Positions 45,244 through 54,239 of a stretch of 64,000 nucleotides of DNA are shown here, in pieces. A model generated the notes under the pieces. The model was given only the letters and a program-made list of their open reading frames with translations. It ran no database searches and was not told the DNA's origin. This DNA is from CAVWDU01 sp963840725. Lineage in GTDB: Bacteria; Pseudomonadota; Gammaproteobacteria; Pseudomonadales; Halieaceae. The translations under genes were made by a program, and so were the position numbers. Each line of letters opens with the position of its first letter. Position 1 is the stretch's first letter. The stretch is from contig CAWIZY010000028.1 in the NCBI GenBank assembly GCA_963840725.1, forward strand, positions 248,001 to 312,000. The letters are read 5' to 3'.

Positions 45244-45801
45244 ATGCAAAAACAACGACGCGAGTTTATCCAAAACACTGGCATACTGCTGTCGGTGATC
45301 TTGGCCGGCAAGGCGGTCGCCCTCTCTCCGCGCGAGGCCCTGGCGGCAGGCATTCCGTACCAAATTCTCAGCGCTGCACAGGCAGCAACCCTGGACGGGC
45401 TGGCGGAGGCGCTGGTACCCGGCAGTGCAGCGGCCGGTGTCAGTCAGTTCATTGATAAACAGCTGGCTGTACCCCCCGAAGAGTGCCTGCTGATGCTCAA
45501 GTATCTGGGCGTGGAGCCGGACGATAGGCCGGGGTTTTACAGAACCGGCCTGGACAGTGCCGCCGCCATTGCAGAAGCACGGTTTCAGAGGCCCTGGCAG
45601 TCTCTTTCCAGCAAGGAGACTGCCCTGTTGCTAACACAAATGGGCTCCGACCCGGGCGTCCAGTGGCAGGGCCCACCCGCCAGCTTTTTCCAGTTTGTTC
45701 TCCGTTCTGACGCTTGCGATGTCGTGTACGGAGGCGCGGAGGGCTTCGCCCGACTCAACATGCCCTACCGGGCGCATATTGCCCCCACGGAGCCCTGGTG
45801 A
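45244..45801 (+). CDS. Gluconate 2-dehydrogenase subunit 3-like protein
   Basis: A 185-residue exported small subunit. The leader (MQKQRREFIQNTGILLSVILAGKAVAL) has the RREFI core of a twin-arginine signal, fitting export of a folded complex. The remainder is helical, with LDGLAEALVPGSAAAGVSQFIDKQL, the usual subunit 3 pattern. It precedes the GMC flavoprotein gene by a few bases, the arrangement of gluconate 2-dehydrogenase and related sugar or alcohol dehydrogenases. ATG at 45244 is preferred over TTG at 45223. No cytochrome c subunit gene follows. Confidence 0.85.
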   Translation: MQKQRREFIQNTGILLSVILAGKAVALSPREALAAGIPYQILSAAQAATLDGLAEALVPGSAAAGVSQFIDKQLAVPPEECLLMLKYLGVEPDDRPGFYRTGLDSAAAIAEARFQRPWQSLSSKETALLLTQMGSDPGVQWQGPPASFFQFVLRSDACDVVYGGAEGFARLNMPYRAHIAPTEPW

Positions 45802-45806
45802 CTGTG

Positions 45807-47372
45807 ATGTCGGACCGCAAAGCTGAAGATGCCACAGACCTTCTGGTCATCGGCTCCGGTGCCGCTGGCAGCGTTATTGCCGCCCAGGCAGCGCGTGCGG
45901 GCAAACGCGTCCTGGTTCTGGAGGCAGGCCCACCCCGTCAGCTTTCCGACCTGATCAGCTCGCAAGTCTGGGCCCGTCGCCTGAAATGGTCCGGGGCGCC
46001 TGTGGAGGAGTCCGGCAATCTCGGTATTGGTCACGGCTTTAATGCCGGCTGGGGCAGCGGCGGCAGCGCGCTGCATCAGTACGGGGTCTGGCCGCGTCTG
46101 CACGAAAACGACTTCAAACTGTATTCCCAATACGGCCGCGGACTGGACTGGCCTATCGAATATAAAGATCTGCGCCCCTACTATGATAGGGTACAGGAGG
46201 TTGTGGGACTCAGCGGCGATGCCAGCAAGGAAACATGGCGACCGCCGGGTGCCGCCTATCCAATGCCTCCCTTACCGGTTTTTGCTCAGGGCCAGGCGAT
46301 TGCAAATGGGTTCAGCAAACGGGGCATGACCACTGCCCCCATCCCGATGGCGGTTAACAGCACGGTCTACAAGGGTCGCCCCGCCTGCCTGTATGACGGC
46401 TGGTGTGATGCGGGCTGCCCCATCGGCGCGCTGGCCAATCCTTTGGCTACCTACCTGCAATGGGCGCTGGATGCCGGCGCGCAACTGCGCAACCGCGCCA
46501 CCGTGGTGAAGCTCCTGCACGATCCGTCGGGACAAAAAGTCACCGGCGTTGAGTACTGCGATGAAACCGGTGACCGCCATCAGGTGCGGGCCAATACCGT
46601 GGTTCTGGCAGCCTTTGCCGTGCAGAACGCGCGCCTGCTGCTCGCCTCCGCCAGTGAGCAACACCCCCGGGGCTTGTCCAACCGCAACGGCCTCGTCGGT
46701 CGCTACCTGATGACCCATCCGGCAACCTCCATCTACGGCTTGTTCCCGGAGCAGACCCAGCCTCATCTCGGCCCTACAGGCGGCCAACTGATCAACCACG
46801 ATCACTATGCCCGGAAGCAAAAGTCCGGCGCCTTCGGCTCTTATCAATGGCTGATAGCCAACGCGCTCAAGCCCAACGATCTGCTGGGTATCGCCAACAC
46901 GCGGCCCGACATCATCGGCAGTGCGCTGGCGGATTTTATGGGCCGGGCGGCCAGGCACATGGGCACCATGACCTTCGTGGGTGAAGACCTCGCACTGGCT
47001 GAAAACCGGGTGGAACTCAGCGGCCGCAAGGACCGCTTCGGGGTGCCGTTGGCGAGCGCGGTACACAACATATTGCCTGCAACTGCAGCGCTCTGTGACC
47101 AGGCCGTGGCGGAGGGTCTGGCCGTGTTTAAAGACGCCGGTGCGCAGACACCCTGGTCTGGCCCGCGCTTCGGCATGCACATCATGGGCGGCACGGTAAT
47201 GGGCGCAGATCCGGCGACGTCCGTGTGTGATGCCTATGGCCGTGTGCACCAACTGGATAATCTCTTCGTGGCCGGCCCCGGTCTATTTGCCAGCAGCGGC
47301 GCGGTCAACCCCACCTTTACAATTCATGCCCTGGCACTGCGCACCGCAGATCATCTGCTGGCTGAACACTGA
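45807..47372 (+). CDS. GMC-family oxidoreductase (gluconate dehydrogenase large-subunit type)
   Basis: A 521-residue FAD enzyme. The dinucleotide motif VIGSGAAGSVIAAQAARAG lies at 16-34, followed by VLEAGPP; the middle contains PACLYDGWCDAGCPIGAL, with the cysteine pair typical of the bacterial gluconate dehydrogenase subgroup, and the C-terminus has GTVMGADPATSVCDAYGRVHQLDNLFVAGPG. It oxidises an alcohol or sugar acid group. Like other catalytic subunits of this type it lacks its own signal peptide and would be carried by the small subunit through Tat. GTG at 45798 is an alternative start overlapping the previous stop. Confidence 0.9.
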   Translation: MSDRKAEDATDLLVIGSGAAGSVIAAQAARAGKRVLVLEAGPPRQLSDLISSQVWARRLKWSGAPVEESGNLGIGHGFNAGWGSGGSALHQYGVWPRLHENDFKLYSQYGRGLDWPIEYKDLRPYYDRVQEVVGLSGDASKETWRPPGAAYPMPPLPVFAQGQAIANGFSKRGMTTAPIPMAVNSTVYKGRPACLYDGWCDAGCPIGALANPLATYLQWALDAGAQLRNRATVVKLLHDPSGQKVTGVEYCDETGDRHQVRANTVVLAAFAVQNARLLLASASEQHPRGLSNRNGLVGRYLMTHPATSIYGLFPEQTQPHLGPTGGQLINHDHYARKQKSGAFGSYQWLIANALKPNDLLGIANTRPDIIGSALADFMGRAARHMGTMTFVGEDLALAENRVELSGRKDRFGVPLASAVHNILPATAALCDQAVAEGLAVFKDAGAQTPWSGPRFGMHIMGGTVMGADPATSVCDAYGRVHQLDNLFVAGPGLFASSGAVNPTFTIHALALRTADHLLAEH

Positions 47373-47432
47373 TCGACCTGAATAGCGCACCTGGCCAGAG
47401 CCGGGCCCAGATCGCCACTGACAATTGATACC

Positions 47433-48857
47433 TCAGCCTGCCCCAGCGGAAGCCTTTAGCACACCCCCTGGCGGCCAGACCTCGCCGCTCAGGATATCTG
47501 CAAAGTGATTCACGGCGGTCTCATCGTTTAGCATACCCAGGGGCACCGTGAAATGCCCGCGCTCGTAGCGGTAGCGATTGGCCTCGGGAACATCCCAACT
47601 ATCCAGTTGCCGGTCGACCTGGCTACTGTCGGTGACCGTATCCCGCTTACCCACCACACTCACGATGGCAGCGCCGGGCATGCAGGGCCTTCCCGGTGGG
47701 TCCAGTTTGGCCATCCAGGTCTGAACGGAGTCCTGGTGCCAGCCCCTGGCGTGCAGTGCATCTCCCATGTGCCAGACATTCGACAGACTGCCCTTGAGTG
47801 CGCCGTCGTAAAGGTGAGGACTGTGAGTTATCAGCAGCAGCGCGTCCGGTCGCAGATTTTCTGGCCAGGCCTTGGCACGCACGGCAATCGCCTTGGCTGA
47901 CTGAGCGCCGAGACTGCTGCCGCCGATCGCCACCGGGCCGTGACTGGTCTCCCGGGCCCAGCGGATGATCGTTGCCCATTCCTGATGTTGTGCGGCGAGA
48001 AAATCGAACACGCTGTTAGGGGTGCGGGCCATGATTTGCTCGCCACCGTAGTGACCCGGCAGGACGCGCCTGCCGTGCCAGGGTGCCTCCGGCCGGATCA
48101 CCCTGATACCCCGACTGACCAGCACCGTCACCTCATCCAGCAGTTGCTTATAATGGTCGAACTCGACACAAATCCCGTGGCCGAAGATCAGTGTGGGCGG
48201 ATCGACTACTCCCTCAGGACAATGCACCCGGGCATAGGCTATATCGTTCTGCGTCAGGGCCGGGGAAGAGAATCGTATCCAATGATCGTGCCCGGCTGTT
48301 GTGGGGAGGTTTCTGGACACCTCCACATCCGGGAAGGCCTCGGGTAGAGCAAACAAAGCCTCCACACCTTCCCCCGCCGGACCAAACCGGGCGGCTATTT
48401 CCTCCGGGGCGGGCGGGTCCATAAACGCGGAGGTGAGCACCAGACGACGTAAGGGCGTAAACGAGCGGCGCGTCATATTGTAGGCAGTTCGAAAGTCCAG
48501 GCGCATCTCCTCGACGATCGGTAATCGTTCCCCGGCTACCGATTCCCGGCCGAAAAAATAGCTGTTCCAGAGTTGCTCGGTAGAAAACGCCTTCAACCGG
48601 GAGCGCTCGAACTCCAGCAGCAAGCCGTGTATTTTTTCACGCTGGCGGGGGCTGGGTTGACTGAGCGGCACATGCGCAATGAACGCGTCCACATCTCCCT
48701 GCGCGGCTCGCGCGGCACCCCAGAGCCGTGACAGGGGAAAGAACCAGCGCTCGAGGAAGTAGAGGATACAGCGGTCCAACCATGGCCGGGCAATAACGGC
48801 CCCCAAAGGCGACCTCATCACCCTGACGGCAAGATCATGTGTCGTCGAAGAACTCAT
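47433..48857 (-). CDS. Alpha/beta hydrolase family protein (DUF-type large hydrolase)
   Basis: A 474-residue alpha/beta hydrolase without signal peptide. Nucleophile motif GGSSLGAQ; FGHGICVEFDHYKQLLDEV and PWHGRR near the oxyanion region; a C-terminal His in YERGHFTVPLGML. An N-terminal extension of about 190 residues, partly hydrophobic (LYFLERWFFPLSRLW) and charged, is not recognised. ATG at 48857 is chosen; the longer frame to 48941 adds a non-conserved stretch. Substrate unknown. Lies 110 bases downstream of the acyltransferase-globin-ligase fusion on the same strand, so it may act on the same lipids. Confidence 0.8.
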   Translation of the reverse strand: MSSSTTHDLAVRVMRSPLGAVIARPWLDRCILYFLERWFFPLSRLWGAARAAQGDVDAFIAHVPLSQPSPRQREKIHGLLLEFERSRLKAFSTEQLWNSYFFGRESVAGERLPIVEEMRLDFRTAYNMTRRSFTPLRRLVLTSAFMDPPAPEEIAARFGPAGEGVEALFALPEAFPDVEVSRNLPTTAGHDHWIRFSSPALTQNDIAYARVHCPEGVVDPPTLIFGHGICVEFDHYKQLLDEVTVLVSRGIRVIRPEAPWHGRRVLPGHYGGEQIMARTPNSVFDFLAAQHQEWATIIRWARETSHGPVAIGGSSLGAQSAKAIAVRAKAWPENLRPDALLLITHSPHLYDGALKGSLSNVWHMGDALHARGWHQDSVQTWMAKLDPPGRPCMPGAAIVSVVGKRDTVTDSSQVDRQLDSWDVPEANRYRYERGHFTVPLGMLNDETAVNHFADILSGEVWPPGGVLKASAGAG

Positions 48858-48967
48858 ACCCCACCGTTGGTTCGCATCTTTGCTTGAGTATACCGCGCCG
48901 ACAGCACCGGGCGGGGCGCCCCCAATACCAAACCCCCGCAAGACTGATTTGGGTCAACAGAATGGGG

Positions 48968-51900
48968 TCAAAGCGGCGACCCGACCGGACCTTCACCACA
49001 CGGGCCTGTCACTTGCGCTGTCGCTGCGACCAGGGTGCTTACTTCCGCATAGGCCACTTTGCCCAGCGCGGTGTGTGGCAGGTCATCAACGACAATAATA
49101 CGGTGGGGGTGTTTGTACCGACCCAGACACTGGGAGAGATGATTGCGAACCGACAATTCGTCCAGTTCATTGCCGGATGAGAGAGTAACCACTGCCACCG
49201 GCACTTCACTCCACCGGGGGTCAGCCACACCGACCACCGCAGCCTGGCTTATGCCCGCATACTGCTCCAGTGCCCGCTCGATCTCTACCGGGTGGATATT
49301 TTCCCCACCAGAGATGATTAACTGCTTCTTGCGCCCGACCACACAGAGTCGACCATTGCCATCCAGATAACCGAGATCACCCGTGCGCAGCCAGCCGTCC
49401 CGCAATGCTGCCAGTGTTGCCTCTGGGTCACGCCAATAGTGGCTCATGATATTCGGTCCACGCAAGAGGATCTCCCCTTCGACACCGGCCGCTGCGTCTG
49501 CGTCCCCCTCGTCAACAATCCTGATCTCGGTGTAAAGCGCCGCATGACCCACAGTGCCGAGACCAGGGCCAATACCCTCAACGGTCTGATGCGCCGCAAT
49601 GGGTGAAGATTCCGTACACCCATATACCTGAATAACCGGCACACCTTTGTTTGCCCAGGCCCTTATCAGGCCCTTGTCGACCACGCTGGACCCGGTAGTC
49701 ACCGCTTTAAAGGAACTCATATCTGCGCCGTCCCAGGCAGGCAAGTCCATTAGTTGGCGCATCTGTGCGGGGACCAGCACGGTCAGGGTGGGTCTGCGAC
49801 TGGCCACAAAGTCCATAAACTGGCCGGGGTCAAACTGGCTGAAGATCGTAACTGTCGCACCGACACGAAGGGCTGGCAGCGTCTGAATATTAATGCCGCC
49901 AACATGAAAGAACGGCAAGGTTGTAGCGATCCGGTCGCCGCGACTCATGTCATGCATCAGGGCACTGTGCAGCGCATTGCAGTGGACGGCTTCCTGGGTG
50001 AGAACTGCACCCTTTGGGGTGCCCGTGCTGCCCGAGGTAAACACGATCAATAGCGGCAAACTCAGACCGGCGCTGCAGTATTGCAATGGCAGCTTGTTGT
50101 CGAGCAGTCCCTTAAACGTCAGCGCGTCTGCATTGGCCTGGTCCCCATCCAACAGCACGGTAGTGTATGCCGCAGTACCCTTCGCAGGATCGTTGGTAGT
50201 CATCTGCTCCAGACAGGTCTGGCCGATGAACAGTGCCTTGACCTCAGCATGTGCGAGCATCGCGCGATGTTCGCTGGCTGCCAAGCGAAAATTCAACGGC
50301 ACCAATACGGCGCCAAGCCGGGCACAGGCGAACAACAAAGTGATGAACTCAATGCGATTCTGGGCCAATATCGCCACCCGGTCGCCGCATTCAACCGATA
50401 GCTGCAACTGTAAGCCGGCCGCCAGAGTCAGGGACTCCTCAGCAAGCGCTCGGTAAGTGCGCTGCTCATCCCCGCATTGGACCGCAAGCTTACTCGGGGT
50501 CCGCTCGGCCCAGTAGTCGATCCAAGCGGCAATACCCGAGATTGCAGACGGCAGTGACGCGGTGCCGGCACGATCAGGCGCTGGCAGCACTGACGATGAT
50601 CGCCGCACCGGCGAGTTTGCAGTCGGCAAGATGGACGAAATCGGCTCCGCCGGCTCATACCCATCCGTCATGTAAGCAATACCGGGCGCAAGTAAAGCCC
50701 GCCAGGCCACTTCGGTAGCGGGTGTATAAGACTCGTCCCAGGACCGCAATGTCGCTAGCAGGCTATCCAGCCAGAAGCTGTACAAGCGCGGCTCAATATT
50801 GCGATTCAACGCGTTGTGTGACCGGGCAATGGAGCGCATGCGCTCACTGGGTCTGCCGGTGGCGACAAATTCCAGCATGTGCTCAAGCGATGTCTTCAGG
50901 TGTTGCTGTTGAGCGCTCATATCAGTCGCGGCAAACTTGCTTGCGACCTCCGGAGATGTAGCCACAAATCGCTGATAAAAATTCGCGAAAAAGCCGTCGA
51001 ATTCTGTGTCTGTGCCTTCCGCAACCACCCTGGCGTAACTCTGCGAAACCACGCTGCGGTAGTTGTCATTTTGCTTGTCCAGCACGGCCTGTTCAATTGC
51101 GCCCTGTTGCACCAGTGCATCGGGCTCGAGATAGTGTCTTACCGAATTGGCGTAGTAATCGAGCTGTGCCGCCCTGCCCTGCACCGGCGACCACACGGTG
51201 TCACCAGCGGTGCGCACGGCGGCCAGTTTTTCCAGTCTGTCCAATGCGCTCAGGTAAGCCTCGGGCCAGGACTGATCGGTATCAAACACCGGGGCCCCCG
51301 CAGACTCTATCGCCAGACGCAGCGCCTCGGCGCGCTCGAAAAGCGCTGCCTGGGAAATGCTTGCTCCGTCATCATCCAGCAATGCCAACGCCAGCAGGTG
51401 AATCGGCAGCACGGGTATTTGGCTCGCTACTGTGCCCATCAATTGCCGGCCCAGCCGTTCGATATGACGGCGCCGCTGCTCTGATGTCAGAGACGCCAGG
51501 TCGAGGCCCCGGGCACCTTGCCAGCGGCGCAGGGACACCGGGTCTCCAAAGCTGGCACAGGCCCAACCAAAAGCTTTGTGGCCAGGCCGCAGCATATGGC
51601 CCAGCAGCCGGACACAAAAACCCAAACTGGACAGGGCAAGATAGAGCTTGCCTCTATCCCGAAACTGTCGCGTGTCCCCAAACAACAAGCGCTCTTGCTC
51701 TGGCACTTCGTCATAATTAAAGCTCACCGGGATAAATACCACGTCGCGATCCATCCCGGGCCAACGGGCGGTGGCGACATAATTTAGCAGGCCAAAGTTC
51801 ATTTCCTGAATAAGACCGTCGCGAGCGAGCCCGCCCTCGGGAAAAATACCCAGATGAATGCCCTGGCTGACGGAAAGCTGCACGTAGCGACGCAACAGCA

Positions 51901-52516
51901 CACGGTATAACGGATCGTTGGCATTGCGGTCGACGACGTAGTTTCCCGCCAGCTTGACGAGATGATTAAGCGGCCACAGTCTTGCCCACTCGCCCGCCGC
52001 ATGGGCAACAGTAGAATGTCCCGCGAGCAGATAGTTGACCAGCAGCACATCCACATTAGAGCGATGATTCATAAACAGGACCACCGTCGCATCACGACCG
52101 ATGTGCTGGTACGCATCATTGGGCGGTGTCACCCTGCGGGTTCTGTAGAGGGTCAGCAATAACAGCTTGGCCATCCAATAACCGAGGTAAAAATAATAGA
52201 CAGAGCGGAATCCCGGCACGATCTCCCTGGCCTGGCGCCTGACCCGCACATCGACGTCTGCTGGTTCGAGATCGGCCTGCGCGCCAAACGCCCGCATCGC
52301 ATCCTTTACCTCAGGGTCATTGACAAGGCTCTCAATAACCACCTCTCGATCCAGAAAGCTCATCGGAGAAACCGGGAACTGCTGACTAAAGGCGTGCCGC
52401 TTGTTCGCCCGTCGCTCCAGGCGGGCCAGAAGAAAACGACCGAGCACAATAGCCACCGCCGCCCAGGCAACTAGCGGCAGCACTGACTCTGCAATTGTGG
52501 TGCTGAAGGCTTGCAT
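48968..52516 (-). CDS. PlsC acyltransferase - globin - acyl-CoA synthetase fusion
   Basis: One uninterrupted 1182-residue frame with three domains. Residues about 10-34 and 105-125 are membrane segments. A 1-acyl-glycerol-phosphate acyltransferase domain covers about 130-330, with HRSNVD (151-156, HX4D) and FPEGG (225-229). A globin lies at about 485-620: Phe528 at the CD corner (FAATDM), a Gln-rich E helix, proximal His567 in ARSHNAL and the LYSFWLDSLL G helix. An AMP-binding acyl-CoA/acyl-ACP synthetase covers about 660-1175: TSGSTGTPKG (827-836), YGCTES (965-970), TGDLGY (1045-1050), the A8 loop GRKKQLIISGGENIHP and Lys1153. E. coli Aas joins an acyltransferase and a synthetase; the globin between them is not in that protein. 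Predicted to activate and transfer fatty acids at the membrane under haem control. Confidence 0.9.
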   Translation of the reverse strand: MQAFSTTIAESVLPLVAWAAVAIVLGRFLLARLERRANKRHAFSQQFPVSPMSFLDREVVIESLVNDPEVKDAMRAFGAQADLEPADVDVRVRRQAREIVPGFRSVYYFYLGYWMAKLLLLTLYRTRRVTPPNDAYQHIGRDATVVLFMNHRSNVDVLLVNYLLAGHSTVAHAAGEWARLWPLNHLVKLAGNYVVDRNANDPLYRVLLRRYVQLSVSQGIHLGIFPEGGLARDGLIQEMNFGLLNYVATARWPGMDRDVVFIPVSFNYDEVPEQERLLFGDTRQFRDRGKLYLALSSLGFCVRLLGHMLRPGHKAFGWACASFGDPVSLRRWQGARGLDLASLTSEQRRRHIERLGRQLMGTVASQIPVLPIHLLALALLDDDGASISQAALFERAEALRLAIESAGAPVFDTDQSWPEAYLSALDRLEKLAAVRTAGDTVWSPVQGRAAQLDYYANSVRHYLEPDALVQQGAIEQAVLDKQNDNYRSVVSQSYARVVAEGTDTEFDGFFANFYQRFVATSPEVASKFAATDMSAQQQHLKTSLEHMLEFVATGRPSERMRSIARSHNALNRNIEPRLYSFWLDSLLATLRSWDESYTPATEVAWRALLAPGIAYMTDGYEPAEPISSILPTANSPVRRSSSVLPAPDRAGTASLPSAISGIAAWIDYWAERTPSKLAVQCGDEQRTYRALAEESLTLAAGLQLQLSVECGDRVAILAQNRIEFITLLFACARLGAVLVPLNFRLAASEHRAMLAHAEVKALFIGQTCLEQMTTNDPAKGTAAYTTVLLDGDQANADALTFKGLLDNKLPLQYCSAGLSLPLLIVFTSGSTGTPKGAVLTQEAVHCNALHSALMHDMSRGDRIATTLPFFHVGGINIQTLPALRVGATVTIFSQFDPGQFMDFVASRRPTLTVLVPAQMRQLMDLPAWDGADMSSFKAVTTGSSVVDKGLIRAWANKGVPVIQVYGCTESSPIAAHQTVEGIGPGLGTVGHAALYTEIRIVDEGDADAAAGVEGEILLRGPNIMSHYWRDPEATLAALRDGWLRTGDLGYLDGNGRLCVVGRKKQLIISGGENIHPVEIERALEQYAGISQAAVVGVADPRWSEVPVAVVTLSSGNELDELSVRNHLSQCLGRYKHPHRIIVVDDLPHTALGKVAYAEVSTLVAATAQVTGPCGEGPVGSPL

Positions 52517-52762
52517 AAGCGATTGGTTTACCCGCGCCGCATTAGACTCCGGTTCTAATGACTATAGCAGTGGCGCAGCGACAGGACTGCTATCGACAGG
52601 TAGTTTTTACCGTCAGCTGCGACCTGCAGAAATAAACCGGGCTCATTCCAGTGCCATTACTGGTGAAAGGACGGCCGGAGCACCCTGCGCCCCGGTCATC
52701 GAGCGGAGCCTTGCAGCCAATGGATTAACGCAGGCAATGCATCCGCGGTGCGGCGTTCATCT

Positions 52763-53755
52763 TCAGGGGGTGGTCAGATAGCTCAGCCAGGCGGTCATGC
52801 GCAGTGCCACCTTACTGATCATATGAAAAGCGGCACCGCCCGAGGTATAAATCGCGACAGTACCAGCGGTACCCTGGGGCAGCGCTCGGGCCAGCGCTTC
52901 ATCATGCATTTCGATCACCACGCCCCAGCGACCTCTGGCGGGTGCGCCGGTAAAATTAGGAAGCTGACTACTCGCCGTCAATTGCGAATCGCCATCCGTG
53001 CCGACCACACGCTCCACCCTGCCAGCAAAAACCTGACCCGGCTTATTGATGAACACAATTTCAGCCGGATCGTCAACGGCGATCCGCCGCACCGAACTCT
53101 GGCTGAAACTGGCGAGAATCGCACTGGCCTCAGTCGAAACAAATGCCATTGCCGAGGCCATCGGCACGGGTGTGACGTAGCCCCCGGGGCGCAGTTGCAG
53201 ATTTAACACATAACCGTCATGGGGCGCGGTAACCGTGGTCTCCTGAAGCTGCCAGCGTGCGTTGTCCAGCGCCGCTCGACTGGCTTCGATAGCCGCAGTC
53301 GCTGCGTCGACGTTCGCAGTCGAAGTATCCAGGTCGATCTGTGCTGCCGCCTGAGTCTTAACCAGCTTGGTGGCACGGTCCAGGTTGATTTGGGCCAGAC
53401 GCTTTTGCGCCTCTTGCTGCTCAATCTGAGCCTCCAGCTGACGCACAGCAAATTCGTAGGGCGTCGGGTCGATGGTGTAGAGAGCATCCCCCTTGCGCAG
53501 CGGCTGGTTGGCATCAACCAGCACCTCCACAACCTGGCCCTTGACGTTGGGAACGATAGGGATAACGAACCGAAACATCCGCCCGTCACCGCTCATGGGC
53601 GCATAGGTGTACCACATAAAAATAATGGCCGCGATAATTGCTACCCCCACCCCGGCAAAGGCGACGATATTGCCCACGGTCTTCTTCAACAGGCCCAATG
53701 TGTTGAAGATGAGAAAATAAAGCCCGGCATAGCAAATACTGATAAACGCGATCAC
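52763..53755 (-). CDS. HlyD-family secretion/membrane fusion protein (YiaV-like)
   Basis: A 330-residue periplasmic adaptor with one N-terminal helix (about 23-50), a biotinyl-lipoyl domain split around a coiled coil (APMSGDGRMFRFVIPIVPNVKGQV, LEAQIEQQEAQKRLAQINLDRA), and barrel domains. Such proteins connect inner-membrane pumps to outer-membrane channels. It overlaps the DUF3302 gene by ATGA; E. coli has the same pair as yiaV and yiaW. No pump or TolC gene adjoins, so its partner must be elsewhere. Confidence 0.92.
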   Translation of the reverse strand: MIAFISICYAGLYFLIFNTLGLLKKTVGNIVAFAGVGVAIIAAIIFMWYTYAPMSGDGRMFRFVIPIVPNVKGQVVEVLVDANQPLRKGDALYTIDPTPYEFAVRQLEAQIEQQEAQKRLAQINLDRATKLVKTQAAAQIDLDTSTANVDAATAAIEASRAALDNARWQLQETTVTAPHDGYVLNLQLRPGGYVTPVPMASAMAFVSTEASAILASFSQSSVRRIAVDDPAEIVFINKPGQVFAGRVERVVGTDGDSQLTASSQLPNFTGAPARGRWGVVIEMHDEALARALPQGTAGTVAIYTSGGAAFHMISKVALRMTAWLSYLTTP

Positions 53756-54048
53756 GCCGATGCCTCGGCTTGTTTTGGTGCTTGTGAGAGCCTGGACTCG
53801 AGCTCACTGACCCGGCGCTCCAGGGCGACGTCAACGCTCAGCGGCTTCATCTTCGCCCACACCAAAGCGATAAACCAACCCACGCCCAGGGTCAACAAGC
53901 CGATCCAGGCGAGGTAAGTGATTGCCTCCGCCTGAGGGTGTTCAGCCTCCCTTGCAATGTTGCCGGGGATATTGCCGATGAGCACCACCAGCCAGATCCC
54001 CACGGCGATTATCACCAACAATACGATCAAGGCGAAAATATCCAGCAC
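53752..54048 (-). CDS. DUF3302 domain inner-membrane protein (YiaW-like)
   Basis: A 98-residue protein with two membrane helices: one at the N-terminus (IFALIVLLVIIAVGIWLVVLIG) and one at about 45-65 (AITYLAWIGLLTLGVGWFIALVW), with a short charged C-terminal coil (ALERRVSELESRLSQAPKQ). DUF3302 proteins typically accompany HlyD-type adaptors, as yiaW with yiaV. It is the first gene of the pair; function unknown, probably membrane assembly or regulation of the adaptor. Confidence 0.9.
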   Translation of the reverse strand: MLDIFALIVLLVIIAVGIWLVVLIGNIPGNIAREAEHPQAEAITYLAWIGLLTLGVGWFIALVWAKMKPLSVDVALERRVSELESRLSQAPKQAEASA

Positions 54049-54239
54049 AGCTATCTCCTACCATTATGTTTTCACGTCGCCGCGACCACAAACAGGGCAC
54101 CGCAGCAAAACCACGCGCACCGATGCAAGAGCCCTTGCGTCGTCGCCCCCTGTCATGATGCCACTGACAGTGCATAATTGCGAGACCGCAGCACGATCCA
54201 GGCCGCTGCCGTCACACAGCGCAGACTACCTCCAGGCGG

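Noticed and set aside
46272..47252. 326-codon minus-strand frame opposite the GMC oxidoreductase
   Set aside because: Antisense shadow of a conserved flavoprotein; protein is His/Arg/Gly-rich with no domain.
52517..52762. Small gene between the fusion protein and HlyD genes
   Set aside because: The only frames here are continuations of antisense shadows without a ribosome site.
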